A DNA stretch of 64,000 bases from Natronosalvus hydrolyticus (GTDB lineage: Archaea; Halobacteriota; Halobacteria; Halobacteriales; Natrialbaceae). Below the pieces are notes generated by a model. The model made no database searches. It had not been told where the DNA came from and worked only from the letters and a program-made list of their open reading frames with translations. Positions 26,734 to 35,834 of the stretch are shown here, piece after piece (position 1 is the first letter of the stretch; every line of letters begins with the position of its first letter). The DNA is taken from assembly GCA_025517525.1 (NCBI GenBank), contig JAOPJZ010000002.1:186001-250000 (forward strand), in the 5' to 3' direction. The translations under genes and the position numbers were made by a program.

Positions 26734-27840
26734 TTACAGCGCCTCGAGCAGCGCGTCGATATCCTCGCGGGTGTTGAACGCGTGGACGGACACTCTAATA
26801 GCGTCCGGGAACGGCAACGAACGAACGGTGATTCCAGCATCTCCGAGTCTCGAGACTGTCGCCTCCGGGTCATCGACATCGAGCGTCACGAGCCCGGATT
26901 CGAACGAGCGAGGACTCAAAAGGGTGTCGTCATCGAGCCCGGCTTTCAGATGGCTTGTCAGGCGTTCTATCCGTGATTCGATGGCATCAGTGCCCAGTGA
27001 CTGGTGGATATCGATAGCAGCCTCGAGGCCGGTATACGGTGCTGGCGTCGTCGTGCCGAATTCGAAGCGGCCAGCCCCTGCAGCGTACTCATAGTCTGGA
27101 TCAGTTGGGGTGACGACGCTTTTGTATCCGATTGCCGATGGGATACATCCTTCTTCGACACCAGATTTCACATAGAGGAAGCCGGCCCCGAACGGGCCGA
27201 GGAGCCACTTGTGGCCGGCACCGACGACGAAATCGGCGTTCCACTCGGTGACGTCGACGGCAGTCTGGCCCGGTGACTGCACGGCATCGACCACGACGAG
27301 TGCCCCGGCGTCGTGGGCGATATCGACGAGTTCGGCAACCGGCAGCCGCGTACCGTGGCTCCAGGTGATCGAGCTAAAGAAAAGCACTCGAGCGTCTTCG
27401 ACAGCGTCTTTGACTGCCTCGATGTCGACGCGCCCGCGTTCCGTGTCGAGAACGCGGACCTCGACACCGTGGGCTCGCTCGAGTTTGGCCCAGGGGAGCA
27501 TACCGGCGGGGTGCTCGAGGTCAGTGCGGACGACGACGTCGTCTTCCTGCCAATCGAAAGCCCCAGCGATGCGGTTGATGCTGTCGGTCGTGCTCTCGGT
27601 GAGGGCGATTTCGGATTCGGTGGCGTTGAGCAAGTCGGCGACGCTCGCTTTCGCGCCATCGATTCTCTCGCCAGCGGCGGCGTACATTCCGGTGTCAACT
27701 GGGTCGTTATACTCGTGGGCCTCGAGTGCTTTCGTCGCAGCGTCGACGACTCGACGTGGACTCGGGCCGCCTGCGCCGGTGTTCAAATAAATCCCTTGCT
27801 CGAGTGCCGGGATATCGGCACGGAGTGTCTCGTAGTTCAT
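26734..27840 (-). CDS. class V aminotransferase-fold PLP enzyme
   Basis: A 368-residue PLP-dependent enzyme of the cysteine desulfurase/isopenicillin epimerase superfamily. The PLP lysine is K211 in GAGHKWLLGPFGAG, and the Asp contacting the pyridine nitrogen lies in VVVDAVQSPGQ. The C-terminal region that carries the catalytic Cys in SufS or IscS has none here, so desulfurase activity is unlikely. A lyase or aminotransferase role is more probable. It is upstream of no obvious partner; the trxB gene precedes it on the same strand with a 139-base gap. Confidence 0.85.
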   Translation of the reverse strand: MNYETLRADIPALEQGIYLNTGAGGPSPRRVVDAATKALEAHEYNDPVDTGMYAAAGERIDGAKASVADLLNATESEIALTESTTDSINRIAGAFDWQEDDVVVRTDLEHPAGMLPWAKLERAHGVEVRVLDTERGRVDIEAVKDAVEDARVLFFSSITWSHGTRLPVAELVDIAHDAGALVVVDAVQSPGQTAVDVTEWNADFVVGAGHKWLLGPFGAGFLYVKSGVEEGCIPSAIGYKSVVTPTDPDYEYAAGAGRFEFGTTTPAPYTGLEAAIDIHQSLGTDAIESRIERLTSHLKAGLDDDTLLSPRSFESGLVTLDVDDPEATVSRLGDAGITVRSLPFPDAIRVSVHAFNTREDIDALLEAL

Positions 27841-27979
27841 CGTTGTATCAATAGTTGTGAGTGGGTTCAAATCGTTTGCCTCGGGCGACGCGTATCGGAT
27901 ACGGTGCTCGCCGAATAGTGGATGATGGGGTGTGTGGGGCCAACGTACTCACCGCGGTGCTCGCCACGGTGAGAACCGT

Positions 27980-29011
27980 TTATAGTTGTGGGCTGGCAGT
28001 TTCCGGTTCGGGCTCGACAGCTGATTCAGGCTGTTCGTCGAGCCAGGCTTCGGCATCGAGGGCGGCCATGCTGCCGGTGCCGGCGGCCGTAATCGCCTGT
28101 CTGTAATCGGGGTCCATGACGTCACCTGCCGCGAAGACGCCCTCGACGGCAGTTTCGGTCGTCATGCCCTCGAGCGTGACGATGTATCCGGTTTCGTCGC
28201 GGTCCACCCCGGTGTCCGCGAGGAAGTCGGTGTTCGGGATGTGGCCGACACCGTAGAAGATGCCGCCGACGTCGACCTCCTCAGCGGAGACGCCGTCGTC
28301 TTTCGCCGTTGGATGGCCATCGGGATGGCTCACAAGCGTTGCGCCGGTGACGCCTGTTTCCGTCGATCCGTGAATCTCGAGCAGTTCGGTATTCCAGCGG
28401 AACGAGATATCCGGGTTCTCGCGGGCACGTCGGGCCATGATGTCGGAGGCCCGCAGCTCGTCCCGTCGGTGGACGACGGTCACGCTGTCGGCGAACTTTG
28501 TGAGGAAGAGCGCTTCTTCCATCGCGCTGTCGCCGCCGCCGATCACCAGCACGTCGTCCCCGCGGTGGAACGCACCGTCACATGTGGCACACGTCGAAAG
28601 CCCATACCCCATGAGCTCGCTTTCGTTTTCGGCACCGACCCAGCGGGCACTTGCACCGGTTGCGACGATCAGGGCCTTCGTGTGAATCACGTCGCCCGTG
28701 GCCAACTCGAGGGTGAATGGGCGTCCCTTGAGGTCGGCTCGGTCGACTTCGCCGTGGGCGAACTCGGCACCGAATCGTTCGGCTTGCTGTTTGCCGCGCT
28801 GGATGAGTTCCATCCCGCCGATGCCATCGGGGAAGCCCAGATAGTTCTCGACTTCCGTCGTGAGCGTCAGCTGTCCGCCCGGTTCCGGCCCCTCGAGAAC
28901 CAGCGGCTCGAGGTCGGCGCGGGCCGCGTAGACGGCTGCGGAGAGGCCGGCAACGCCCGAGCCTACGATGACGAGTTCTCGTGGGGTGTCCTGATGGGGT
29001 GTCTCTGTCAT
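27980..29011 (-). CDS. trxB: thioredoxin reductase family FAD-dependent disulfide oxidoreductase
   Basis: A 343-residue low-molecular-weight TrxB. FAD motif VGSGVAGLSAA lies at 16-26, the redox pair is CATC (Cys 141, 144), the NAD(P)-binding motif is IGGGDSAMEEA (157-167), and the C-terminal FAD motif is GVFAAGDVMD. It reduces thioredoxin with NAD(P)H. It starts 10 bases after the trxA stop, so both are transcribed together from the promoter upstream of trxA. The Asp/Glu-rich surface and GSGVAGLS text are typically haloarchaeal. Confidence 0.93.
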   Translation of the reverse strand: MTETPHQDTPRELVIVGSGVAGLSAAVYAARADLEPLVLEGPEPGGQLTLTTEVENYLGFPDGIGGMELIQRGKQQAERFGAEFAHGEVDRADLKGRPFTLELATGDVIHTKALIVATGASARWVGAENESELMGYGLSTCATCDGAFHRGDDVLVIGGGDSAMEEALFLTKFADSVTVVHRRDELRASDIMARRARENPDISFRWNTELLEIHGSTETGVTGATLVSHPDGHPTAKDDGVSAEEVDVGGIFYGVGHIPNTDFLADTGVDRDETGYIVTLEGMTTETAVEGVFAAGDVMDPDYRQAITAAGTGSMAALDAEAWLDEQPESAVEPEPETASPQL

Positions 29012-29021
29012 TTCGCGGAGT

Positions 29022-29396
29022 TTAGTTGGTGTAGTTATCGATCAGCTGTCGCATCTGTGCCTCCGGCAGGACGCCGACGTGCTGTTCGACCTGCTGGCCG
29101 TCCGCAAAGAGCAAGATCGTCGGGACGCCGCGGACGCCGTAGTGGGCGGCCAGCTGCTGGAGCTGGTCGACGTCGACTTTGGCGATTACCGCGTCCGTTT
29201 CTTCTGCCAGCGTCTCGAGGACTGGCTCGAGCATCTGACACGGACCACACCAGGTGGCAAAGAAGTCGACGAGGACGACGTCGTTTTCGGCGACGACCTG
29301 GGAGAGGTGGTCTGCGCTTTCGATGTGGAGCGGTGACGAGGTCGGCTGTGTCGAAGTGCTATCGTTCGCTGCTGAATCAGTTGTCATCACTCCCAC
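29022..29396 (-). CDS. trxA: thioredoxin
   Basis: This 124-residue thioredoxin has the active site WCGPC (Cys 50, 53), the cis-proline loop GVRGVPTILLF and a 25-residue Ser/Thr-rich N-terminal extension. It is the thiol-disulfide carrier partner of the TrxB encoded immediately downstream. A perfect 12-bp palindrome TATTGTACAATA lies 34 bases upstream of the start. An ATG three codons in (29387) could be the true start. Confidence 0.93.
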   Translation of the reverse strand: MGVMTTDSAANDSTSTQPTSSPLHIESADHLSQVVAENDVVLVDFFATWCGPCQMLEPVLETLAEETDAVIAKVDVDQLQQLAAHYGVRGVPTILLFADGQQVEQHVGVLPEAQMRQLIDNYTN

Positions 29397-29723
29397 GTAA
29401 GGTCCGACAGTGTTTAAGTGTTTTGTGTGTATTGTACAATATAGTGGTGGCGAATTACCACTGATCTACGTCATATTCGCTCCGGCAGCTGTATTCACTC
29501 ACGTATCACGATCAACGACATCGAAGCAGAATCTGAATTACAGCCGTCTCAGCCACTGTTCTGTCATAATATGGTGGTTGTTGGCGTCGCTCCTGTACGC
29601 TTCTCTTCGCCGTCGATGATATCGATCCCCTACTGACGCATATTGCTCGATTGTGGCTATATTGGGTGTACTGGCCCCGAATAATCGGTAGGAAGTGCTC
29701 GTCGGTAGATCGCGTGTCTCGAG
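29397..29723. other. AT-rich 327-base region upstream of trxA
   Basis: No gene is seen. It holds the palindrome at 29430-29441 and several A/T-rich tracts. Its far end borders the stop of the next minus-strand gene at 29724. Confidence 0.5.
29430..29441 (-). promoter_or_regulatory. perfect palindrome TATTGTACAATA upstream of trxA-trxB
   Basis: A 12-bp perfect dyad centred about 40 bases before the trxA start codon, in the usual TATA/BRE neighbourhood. Related half-sites occur before the VKOR-like gene, the HTH gene at 31.9 kb, tusA and the rhodanese-MBL gene. Confidence 0.55.
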
Positions 29724-30098
29724 TTACTGCTCGCCTTCTTCGACGTTGATCCGGTGTGGATCGACAGGTTCGTCAGTGGCGCTGTCGCCACCGACCGGAA
29801 TCTTCGTCTGGAGTTCACTCGCAAACGATTGCACTCGATCGATGAGCGTCTCGACTTCCTTCTCGAACTCCTCGACGGACCGTTCGACGTAGTGAACGCG
29901 ACGGGAAGGGATTCGTCGGACGATGTCGTTTCCACCATCGTCTTCGTCGGTCTTGATGATCCAGTGGTCCTGGAAGTAGGCGATGTGTTCGTTCGGTATC
30001 GTCTTTTTCACGGTGCCCTCTTCGGGCTCCTCGTACACGATCGTGGCCTCACCGAGATCACGCTGGATCTCGAGGTCGTCATCTACCATTTCGGTCAT
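29724..30098 (-). CDS. conserved-looking acidic protein of unknown function
   Basis: A 124-residue soluble, very acidic protein. The N-terminal half is beta-prone (ATIVYEEPEEGTVKKTIPNE, HIAYFQDHWIIKTDED). The C-terminal half contains an amphipathic helix (SVEEFEKEVETLIDRVQSFASEL) that could form a coiled coil or mediate dimerisation. The start at 30098 is preferred; upstream residues lack this composition. No enzyme motif is visible. It lies between the trx genes and an M20 peptidase on the same strand. Confidence 0.6.
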   Translation of the reverse strand: MTEMVDDDLEIQRDLGEATIVYEEPEEGTVKKTIPNEHIAYFQDHWIIKTDEDDGGNDIVRRIPSRRVHYVERSVEEFEKEVETLIDRVQSFASELQTKIPVGGDSATDEPVDPHRINVEEGEQ

Positions 30099-30256
30099 GC
30101 GTAAACCTAGCGGGCGAACCGGCGTAGATTCTGTGCTTGCAACAACCGCCGGCGACTGCGGGCGCGCCGCTCTCAATCGAAGACATCGTTCGGATTCTCA
30201 GGCTGGATCATTGTCAGGCAAGAGGAACCATCCGTGTGCGATGCACGCTCCCGTTA

Positions 30257-31492
30257 TCACGACACCTGATCAGCAAGCAGGGCGGGCAGCGCCAGGTACA
30301 CACCGGCGGTTTGCTCGAGGGCGCCGACCGTCACGTACTCGTCGCACGCGTGAACCGTGTCCGTCGCTACGGCGAACTCGACCGTTGGAATCCCCGCATT
30401 GCGTAACCGTTTGGCATCCCCGCCACCGGTTGCACTCCGTCGAAGTACTCGACCCTCGAGGACGGCTTCGGCCGCACTCGTGACGGCAGATACCAGTGGT
30501 GTATCGGTCTCTTCGTACGTGCCGACGCTCCAGCTGACGTCAGGGATTGTGACGCCGTCGACACTTGCCACCCACGCTTGCACGTCTTCGAGAACAGCTG
30601 CCGTCTCGACACCGGCGGTCAACCGCACGTCGAGTTTCGCTCGAGCGGATCGCGGCACGCTGTTGACGGCTTCGCCGCCAGATATGGTTCCCAGGTTAAC
30701 CGTCGGGTGTCGAAAGAGGTCCCTGGCGACTTCCCGCCCCATCGATGGTGCGTAGTACTCGAGGGACTCCTCGAGAATCGGTTCGACCGGGGTCGGAATC
30801 GACAGGGGTCGGGCCTCGAGTCCCTCACGAATCGTCGTGATCCCATCCCAGAGCCGATCGATGGCGTTCACGCCGAGCATCGGACGAGAGCCGTGAGCGG
30901 CTTGGCCAGTCGCCTCGAGGGTGAGCCAGATGCTGCCCCGGTCTGCCACCGTCAGCGAGTGCGCGTCGCTCGTACAGGTCGGTTCGCCGATAACGCAGGC
31001 GTCCGCCTCGAGTTTGTCGGCTTCGAGCAGTGCCTTTACACCGGCAGGGCCACCGACCTCTTCATCGCTCACGAACGCGAAGGTGAGCGTGAGCGGTGGC
31101 TTCTCGTCGGTATTTGCGTAGTAGCCAGCGAGTTCCACCATCGCCGCAATCGCCCCCTTCATGTCGGTCGTCCCGCGCCCGTACAAGCGGTCGTCGACGC
31201 GTTCACCGAGTGGGTCGTACGACCACCCGTCGGGATCGTAGGGGACGGTGTCGAGATGGCCGCTGTATACCAGTGTACGTTCGCTCGTTCCGGGAACTGT
31301 TACCAGCAGGTTTGGCTTGGACGGCTCGCTCACAAATCGGTCGGTCTCGAGACCGAACTGCTCAAACGTGTCCTCGAGATATCGAACTATCGCTCGGGTA
31401 TCCCCCGGTGGGTTCGCCGTCTCGTAGCCGACCAATTCGAGGGTCTGAGAGACGAGCGCATCTCGAGTGATCGGAGACTGGTTGCCAGACAC
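30257..31492 (-). CDS. M20 family metallopeptidase (ArgE/DapE/acetylornithine deacetylase-like)
   Basis: A 411-residue cytoplasmic metal-dependent amidohydrolase. The metal-ligand motif SGHLDTVP is followed by GRGTTDMKG (bridging Asp) and SDEEVGGPAG, where the Glu pair acts as catalytic base and ligand. A dimerisation domain with GQAAHGSRP and a C-terminal metal ligand region follow. Relatives deacylate N-acyl amino acids or hydrolyse small peptides; the exact substrate cannot be read. It starts 5 bases before the end of the HTH gene upstream on the same strand, so the two may be co-transcribed. Confidence 0.88.
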   Translation of the reverse strand: MSGNQSPITRDALVSQTLELVGYETANPPGDTRAIVRYLEDTFEQFGLETDRFVSEPSKPNLLVTVPGTSERTLVYSGHLDTVPYDPDGWSYDPLGERVDDRLYGRGTTDMKGAIAAMVELAGYYANTDEKPPLTLTFAFVSDEEVGGPAGVKALLEADKLEADACVIGEPTCTSDAHSLTVADRGSIWLTLEATGQAAHGSRPMLGVNAIDRLWDGITTIREGLEARPLSIPTPVEPILEESLEYYAPSMGREVARDLFRHPTVNLGTISGGEAVNSVPRSARAKLDVRLTAGVETAAVLEDVQAWVASVDGVTIPDVSWSVGTYEETDTPLVSAVTSAAEAVLEGRVLRRSATGGGDAKRLRNAGIPTVEFAVATDTVHACDEYVTVGALEQTAGVYLALPALLADQVS

Positions 31493-31496
31493 GGCG

Positions 31497-31901
31497 TTAG
31501 TTGTTTGCTTGCAACTGTCGCTCGAGGTTCTGGTCGTACTTGTCTTCGAACTCCTGGATCAACTGCCCCATTTTGGCATACCAGTCGTTGAGCATGCGCT
31601 GCATGTCGTTGGCGATCTGCTCTGGATCGGTTGGCCGGTAGACGTGGTAGTATCCACCCTGTTCGTAGTTGATCTGTTCTTTCTGGATGAAGCCGCTCTG
31701 GAGCAATCGCTGAATTGCCCGGTAGGCGGTCGAGCGTTCGCGGTCGACCTCTTCAGCGACTTCGTCAATCGTCAGCGGGTCGTCGCTCTGGACGAGCGCC
31801 TGAAAACACTCCTTATCGAGTTGTTTGAGCCCGTGGATACACTCCAGCAGGCCTTCACACTGCATATCCTGCTGCAGTTGTTCTGCCATCGAGTTTGCCA
31901 T
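31497..31901 (-). CDS. winged-helix regulator with three N-terminal cysteines
   Basis: A 134-residue TrmB/MarR-like regulator. The N-terminal helix carries Cys 15, 21 and 32 (MQCEGLLECIHG...KECF). The wHTH (about 42-85) reads LTIDEVAEEVDRERSTAYRAIQRLL with a wing GGYYHVYRP. A C-terminal coiled-coil-like dimerisation helix ends QLQANN. The cysteine arrangement suggests redox or persulfide sensing. A TATTGCACAAT motif lies 42 bases upstream, matching sites before trx, VKOR and sulfur genes, so autoregulation is plausible. The start at 31901 excludes an unconserved extension. Confidence 0.85.
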   Translation of the reverse strand: MANSMAEQLQQDMQCEGLLECIHGLKQLDKECFQALVQSDDPLTIDEVAEEVDRERSTAYRAIQRLLQSGFIQKEQINYEQGGYYHVYRPTDPEQIANDMQRMLNDWYAKMGQLIQEFEDKYDQNLERQLQANN

Positions 31902-31942
31902 GACTAGCGATACGAACCCCACTGGTATAAGGGTTGTGTGAA

Positions 31943-31953
31943 TATTGCACAAT
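31943..31953 (-). promoter_or_regulatory. TATTGCACAAT motif upstream of the cysteine-containing HTH gene
   Basis: It differs at one position from the first 11 bases of the trxA palindrome TATTGTACAATA, and is centred about 47 bases before the start codon at 31901. Confidence 0.45.
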
Positions 31954-32093
31954 CTCGATGAGCTGCGGTTTTTGTCCTGATAGGGCGACTTGCAGACTCC
32001 GAAACTGGTGTTCGGTCGAGTACCACTCGAGGGACCAATCGCAACTTGTGTTTCCCAATTCGGCTCCGTTGGAATCGTTACTCAATTGCGCCC

Positions 32094-32324
32094 TCAGACT
32101 CTAGAACGCTTCGATGACCGGTTGCTGACCGTCTCGAAGTCTGCCATCGCCTCGAGTTCTTCGTTTACGCTCTCGAGGTCGATGGTTCCAGAGATGGCAT
32201 CGGCGGGGCGGAGCTTACCGGTATCGAGCATTCGAAAGATCTCTTCGTACCGCGTCGGCGGCATCTCGAGCGAGCTGTAGAAATCGATTATCTGCATCAC
32301 CATGGTGCCGGTAGGCAACGCCAC
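32094..32324 (-). pseudogene. C-terminal remnant of a zinc-type alcohol dehydrogenase
   Basis: About 75 residues match the last part of medium-chain dehydrogenases: LPTGTMVMQIIDFYSSLEMPPTR-like text followed by GKLRPADAISGTIDLESVNE and AMADFETV, the usual end of the family. The catalytic and nucleotide-binding parts are absent and no upstream continuation exists. The fragment is probably what remains after a deletion next to the HTH gene. The final residues after ETV are replaced by an unrelated basic tail. Confidence 0.6.
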
Positions 32325-32420
32325 CAGGGCTATAGCTACGTGCTGGTTCCGAACCTGTTTTGACTGGTGCCGACGTCCCGTTACGCGGTTTTATCTGCGT
32401 CGCCACACGATATACTGTCG

Positions 32421-33398
32421 ATGGAGCGATCGCGGGACGGCAAGGGAGAGACGTGCCGTAGCCGCCGGGTAGAGGGTTCGGACGCGTTCAGTTCCGAGCG
32501 AATCCTCGTTTTGAACCCGGCGAGCGGGAACAGAGATCACGCCCCCGCCGTCGAATCTCGTGCAGTAGAACACGGATTCCAGGTTCACGAGACAACAGAA
32601 CGCGGCGACGCCGAACAGATCGCGCGGCTCGCCGCGAACGCGGGCGTTTCCGTCATCGCAGTCGCGGGGGGCGACGGCACGGTACACGAAGTCGTCGCCG
32701 GACTCTACGACGTCGGCGCACTCGCGGAGGTAGACTGTGCGGTCGTCCCTGCTGGAACCGCGAATGTCTTCGCGAGACGGCTCGGGATTGCCGACATCGA
32801 GGAGGGATTTCGCACGATCGAGCGCGCCGAGACCCGGCGCTTCGACGTCGGAGTTGCGAACGACGAACCGTTCGTCGGCACCTGTCTCGTCGGGGTGACC
32901 GCGGAAGCGAACACGACAACGACGGACGAAGCAAAGCGCCGGCTGGGCGTGTTCGCGTATGCTCGGACGGCGCTTCGGTTGCTCTCCGACTACGAGGGAC
33001 GGCCGTTGCGAGTGACGATACGGGATGAAAAGAGAGCGACCGACGACCGGTGGTCTGGCGACGTCTTCCTGTTGCTTGTCGGAAATGCCGCCGGATTCCC
33101 GGCGTTCCGGGGGCTCGCGGCGACGAATCCCGAGGACGGGCGGTTCGACGTTTTGATCGTCGAAGATCGCCCGACTGCCGATCTACTGGACCCGCGGACG
33201 ATGGCTAGACTATTCGACGACGGCCCGATAACCCGCCGCGAAGGATCGGCGCTTACGATCGCCGCCCGTCGATCCGATTCCGTCCCGTTCAGTCTGGACG
33301 GCGAGCTCCGATTGGCGACTGAAATCGAGGTCCGGATGCTCGCGCAACGACTATCTGTCTACGTCGGGCGCGACTACGATTTGGTATCCGACTATTGA
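32421..33398 (+). CDS. diacylglycerol/sphingosine-kinase-like lipid kinase (YegS/LCB5 family)
   Basis: A 325-residue protein. After a short basic leader it begins ILVLNPASGNRDHA, and the kinase signature GGDGTVHEV lies near residue 80. The second domain holds the family beta-sandwich with VFLLLVGNAAGFP and ends in a lipid-binding region with SLDGELR. It probably phosphorylates a membrane lipid or isoprenoid precursor at the cytoplasmic face. It has no partner in the immediate neighbourhood; a UspA gene follows on the same strand after 119 bases. Confidence 0.87.
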   Translation: MERSRDGKGETCRSRRVEGSDAFSSERILVLNPASGNRDHAPAVESRAVEHGFQVHETTERGDAEQIARLAANAGVSVIAVAGGDGTVHEVVAGLYDVGALAEVDCAVVPAGTANVFARRLGIADIEEGFRTIERAETRRFDVGVANDEPFVGTCLVGVTAEANTTTTDEAKRRLGVFAYARTALRLLSDYEGRPLRVTIRDEKRATDDRWSGDVFLLLVGNAAGFPAFRGLAATNPEDGRFDVLIVEDRPTADLLDPRTMARLFDDGPITRREGSALTIAARRSDSVPFSLDGELRLATEIEVRMLAQRLSVYVGRDYDLVSDY

Positions 33399-33517
33399 TA
33401 CGGACGGTCGTGATCCTTTCGTCCACGTGGTCGTCCCGTCCGTCGTAGCGGATCGGAGGATCGAGCGAAAAGCTATACACTCGGGGACCGTCTGTCTTGC
33501 CGTTTGGGCGCGCACCG

Positions 33518-33973
33518 ATGTACGAAACAATTCTCATTCCGACGGATGGAAGCGAAGGGACGGACCCCGCGATCGTCAACGGGCTCGACATCGCCCGGAC
33601 GTACGACGCGACCCTCCACGCGCTGTACGTGATAGACATCGCCGAACTGCTCGAGATCGGTTATCTCGGAGCTGACAGCGCTGACTTCGAGGAGACGATC
33701 GAACCGCTCGAAGACGAGGCGAAACGCACCGTCGAGGCGATCGAAGAACGGGCACGACGCGAGGGCGTCGACATCGTCACGGTCGTCCGCCAGGGAACGC
33801 CCTACGAGGAGATACTGGAATACACCGAGGACGCCGCCGCCGATCTGATCGTGATGGGGACACACGGGCGCAGCGGTCTGTCGCGTTATCTCATCGGGAG
33901 TGTGACGGAGCGGATCGTGCGCACGAGCGACGTTCCCGTACTCGTGGTTCAGCTGTCCGAAGACGGGGAATAA
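33518..33973 (+). CDS. universal stress protein UspA family
   Basis: A 151-residue single-domain Usp with start MYETILIPTDGSEGTDP and full nucleotide-binding motif GTHGRSGLSRYLIGSVTERI near the C-terminus, so ATP binding is expected. The start at 33518 is set by alignment of MYETILIPTDGS with other Usp N-termini, removing seven upstream residues. It follows the lipid kinase gene on the same strand with no shared promoter obvious. Confidence 0.92.
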   Translation: MYETILIPTDGSEGTDPAIVNGLDIARTYDATLHALYVIDIAELLEIGYLGADSADFEETIEPLEDEAKRTVEAIEERARREGVDIVTVVRQGTPYEEILEYTEDAAADLIVMGTHGRSGLSRYLIGSVTERIVRTSDVPVLVVQLSEDGE

Positions 33974-34189
33974 GGAGGACCTCTATCGACGGCTGTCGGA
34001 CGTCGAGGCGGTGATCGCCGGCGACGTCGAATATCGTTGAGGGCCTCACGACTACCGATGGACCGGCGAGGAGAGCGATGAAAGTGGGATCTACGACCCG
34101 ACTGAGGAGTTATAGGCGATAACTTCGATCCTCGACAGAGACTCCAAGTTCGAAAACGAAATATTTCGGGTCACCTCATCCGTCGTGCT

Positions 34190-34768
34190 CTACGTAATGT
34201 ACAATCCACTCACCAAAACGTAGCCACCAACACAGACGAGCACGGTGGGAACGAGCCAGCGGTCGAGTCGGTCGGAAATCCCGTCGAATGCAACGCGATA
34301 GACGAGCAAGAGTGCGGTGAAAAACAGGACCAATCCACCGATGAGGTAGACGCCAACGACCGCCAGCAACTCCCTCGAGGTGAGTTCGGCGAAAAACGGG
34401 ATGAACACCGCGAGGTTTTCACCAGTCAGACCGATTCCGGTGATGGTTACCACACTGATACGCCCAACGGTGTTCGGCACGGCCTGGATGTGCTCGACAC
34501 TCGTCTCTGGCGGTCGGCGGATGAGTCCCCACAGCCCGATACCGAGAGGTATGACTCCCAAAATGAACGTCCACTCCCTGAGGAATTCGGCAGCGACGAT
34601 TGCCCCGATGATCGCAGCGATCAGGCCGATACTGAAACTCACGTAGTGTCCGATGAATACCTCCCATATCTGGTAATCGTTGTCCGCACAAAACGCCCCC
34701 ATGACGAGTAACGCATCAAGATGGGTGACGAGAAACAACCAGATAGCCAGGAACAAGATCGTCTCCAC
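34190..34768 (-). CDS. CadD-like cadmium resistance transporter
   Basis: A 192-residue, six-span membrane protein of the CadD/LysE-like exporter family. It shows hydrophobic segments throughout, a conserved NLAVFIPFFAEL segment and a short basic cytoplasmic loop. Relatives export cadmium or other divalent cations; haloarchaeal specificity is untested. The only start in a suitable place is GTG at 34768, with a TATA-like box about 30 bases upstream, pointing to leaderless transcription. Isolated gene. Confidence 0.8.
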   Translation of the reverse strand: METILFLAIWLFLVTHLDALLVMGAFCADNDYQIWEVFIGHYVSFSIGLIAAIIGAIVAAEFLREWTFILGVIPLGIGLWGLIRRPPETSVEHIQAVPNTVGRISVVTITGIGLTGENLAVFIPFFAELTSRELLAVVGVYLIGGLVLFFTALLLVYRVAFDGISDRLDRWLVPTVLVCVGGYVLVSGLYIT

Positions 34769-34794
34769 GGAACAGCAAGATGTTTACATGGGAC

Positions 34795-34804
34795 GTATAT
34801 ATTG
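34795..34804 (-). promoter_or_regulatory. TATA-like box of the CadD-like gene
   Basis: GTATATATTG lies 27-36 bases upstream of the GTG start on the minus strand. Confidence 0.45.
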
Positions 34805-35029
34805 GTTCTCCTCTCTCCGTTCCGGCGCGACGTTTTCACCCCTGATTCGCTGTCTTTCGGGAGGCCATCACTCGAGTTCACAGACCGACACGAGACGACA
34901 GCAACCCCGATACATGGGTGATAACAACACATTTCAGCTTTATCACCAAAAGATAAAACATATTTTCAACATTGGGGACACCACATCTATGGAGAAAGAA
35001 CTTAGCAAAATGAGTAAAAGGGGTTTCGT

Positions 35030-35635
35030 ATGAGAAGACGAGCACTACTGGCCGCTTCCGGAATCCTCGTCGCTCCTATGGCCGGTTGTCTCGGCACCAT
35101 TGATGGTACTGGTTCGGCTTGTGAACCGCCCGAGAGCTCGGAACCGACCAATGAACCGGGTACCGGATTTCCTTCTATAGAACTTCTCGCGGATGAATCT
35201 GACCGGGATCACATAGCGGTTGCAACGAGTATTCTTCGGCATTTCGACGCTACTGGCCCGGCTCGAATCGAAATTGTCGTCCAGAATACCAGCGACGATC
35301 GACAGCAGTTCACGTTTCTCGACTGGCCCCCGTTTCCAGCGGATACCGGGTTTCACAGCGATGGAGAAACCGGACTCTTTCTCGCACCCGAAGACGGGTA
35401 TCAGGTCAACGTCCCTGACGAGCCAGCTGATGGGTGCTGGCATATTGCTGATCCTCCCGCAACTAGCGATGTCTTGACTACCGTCGAGTTAGATCCCTGT
35501 GAGACGATTTCTGAGACGTACGGACTGTATCACGTCACCGGAGATACCTGTCTCAAAGCAGGCGAATACCGGTTTTCGGTGGCCGATGTGGGGGCGCAGG
35601 GAAACGAGTGGGGCTTTACGGTTCTGTTGGAATAG
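35030..35635 (+). CDS. putative lipoprotein of unknown function
   Basis: A 201-residue protein with N-terminus MRRRALLAASGILVAPMAGC (lipidated Cys 20) and a Pro/Glu-rich linker. A beta-sandwich-like domain follows, containing IEIVVQNTSDDRQQFTFLDWPPFP, which resembles immunoglobulin-like or BsuPI-type intracellular proteinase inhibitor folds. Five cysteines in the mature part could form disulfides. The upstream 260 bases are AT-rich. Anchored extracellular location is inferred from the signal. Confidence 0.7.
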   Translation: MRRRALLAASGILVAPMAGCLGTIDGTGSACEPPESSEPTNEPGTGFPSIELLADESDRDHIAVATSILRHFDATGPARIEIVVQNTSDDRQQFTFLDWPPFPADTGFHSDGETGLFLAPEDGYQVNVPDEPADGCWHIADPPATSDVLTTVELDPCETISETYGLYHVTGDTCLKAGEYRFSVADVGAQGNEWGFTVLLE

Positions 35636-35834
35636 CCGGATTTCCGGTGTTGTCGTCGATAGATCCTTTTCGGAACTACTGAATTCGACGCCTGACTCGA
35701 GTACCTCAACTCTCAACCCATGGATGATATCGAATGATACTCCCTGAATTCACCGACGGGCGCAGGTTTGGAAGTCACTGGTGGGCAAAACCCCCCTACA
35801 GCTGAGGGTCGCAAAAACACACCCAGTTTACGCA

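Noticed and set aside
26734..27840. Annotation of the class V enzyme as cysteine desulfurase for the sulfur locus
   Set aside because: The catalytic Cys loop of desulfurases is missing from the C-terminal domain.
33974..34117. Gene-like text after the UspA gene (EDLYRRLSDVEAVIAGDVEYR-like, then stop, then a further readable segment)
   Set aside because: It may be a remnant, but it is too short and interrupted to name a family.
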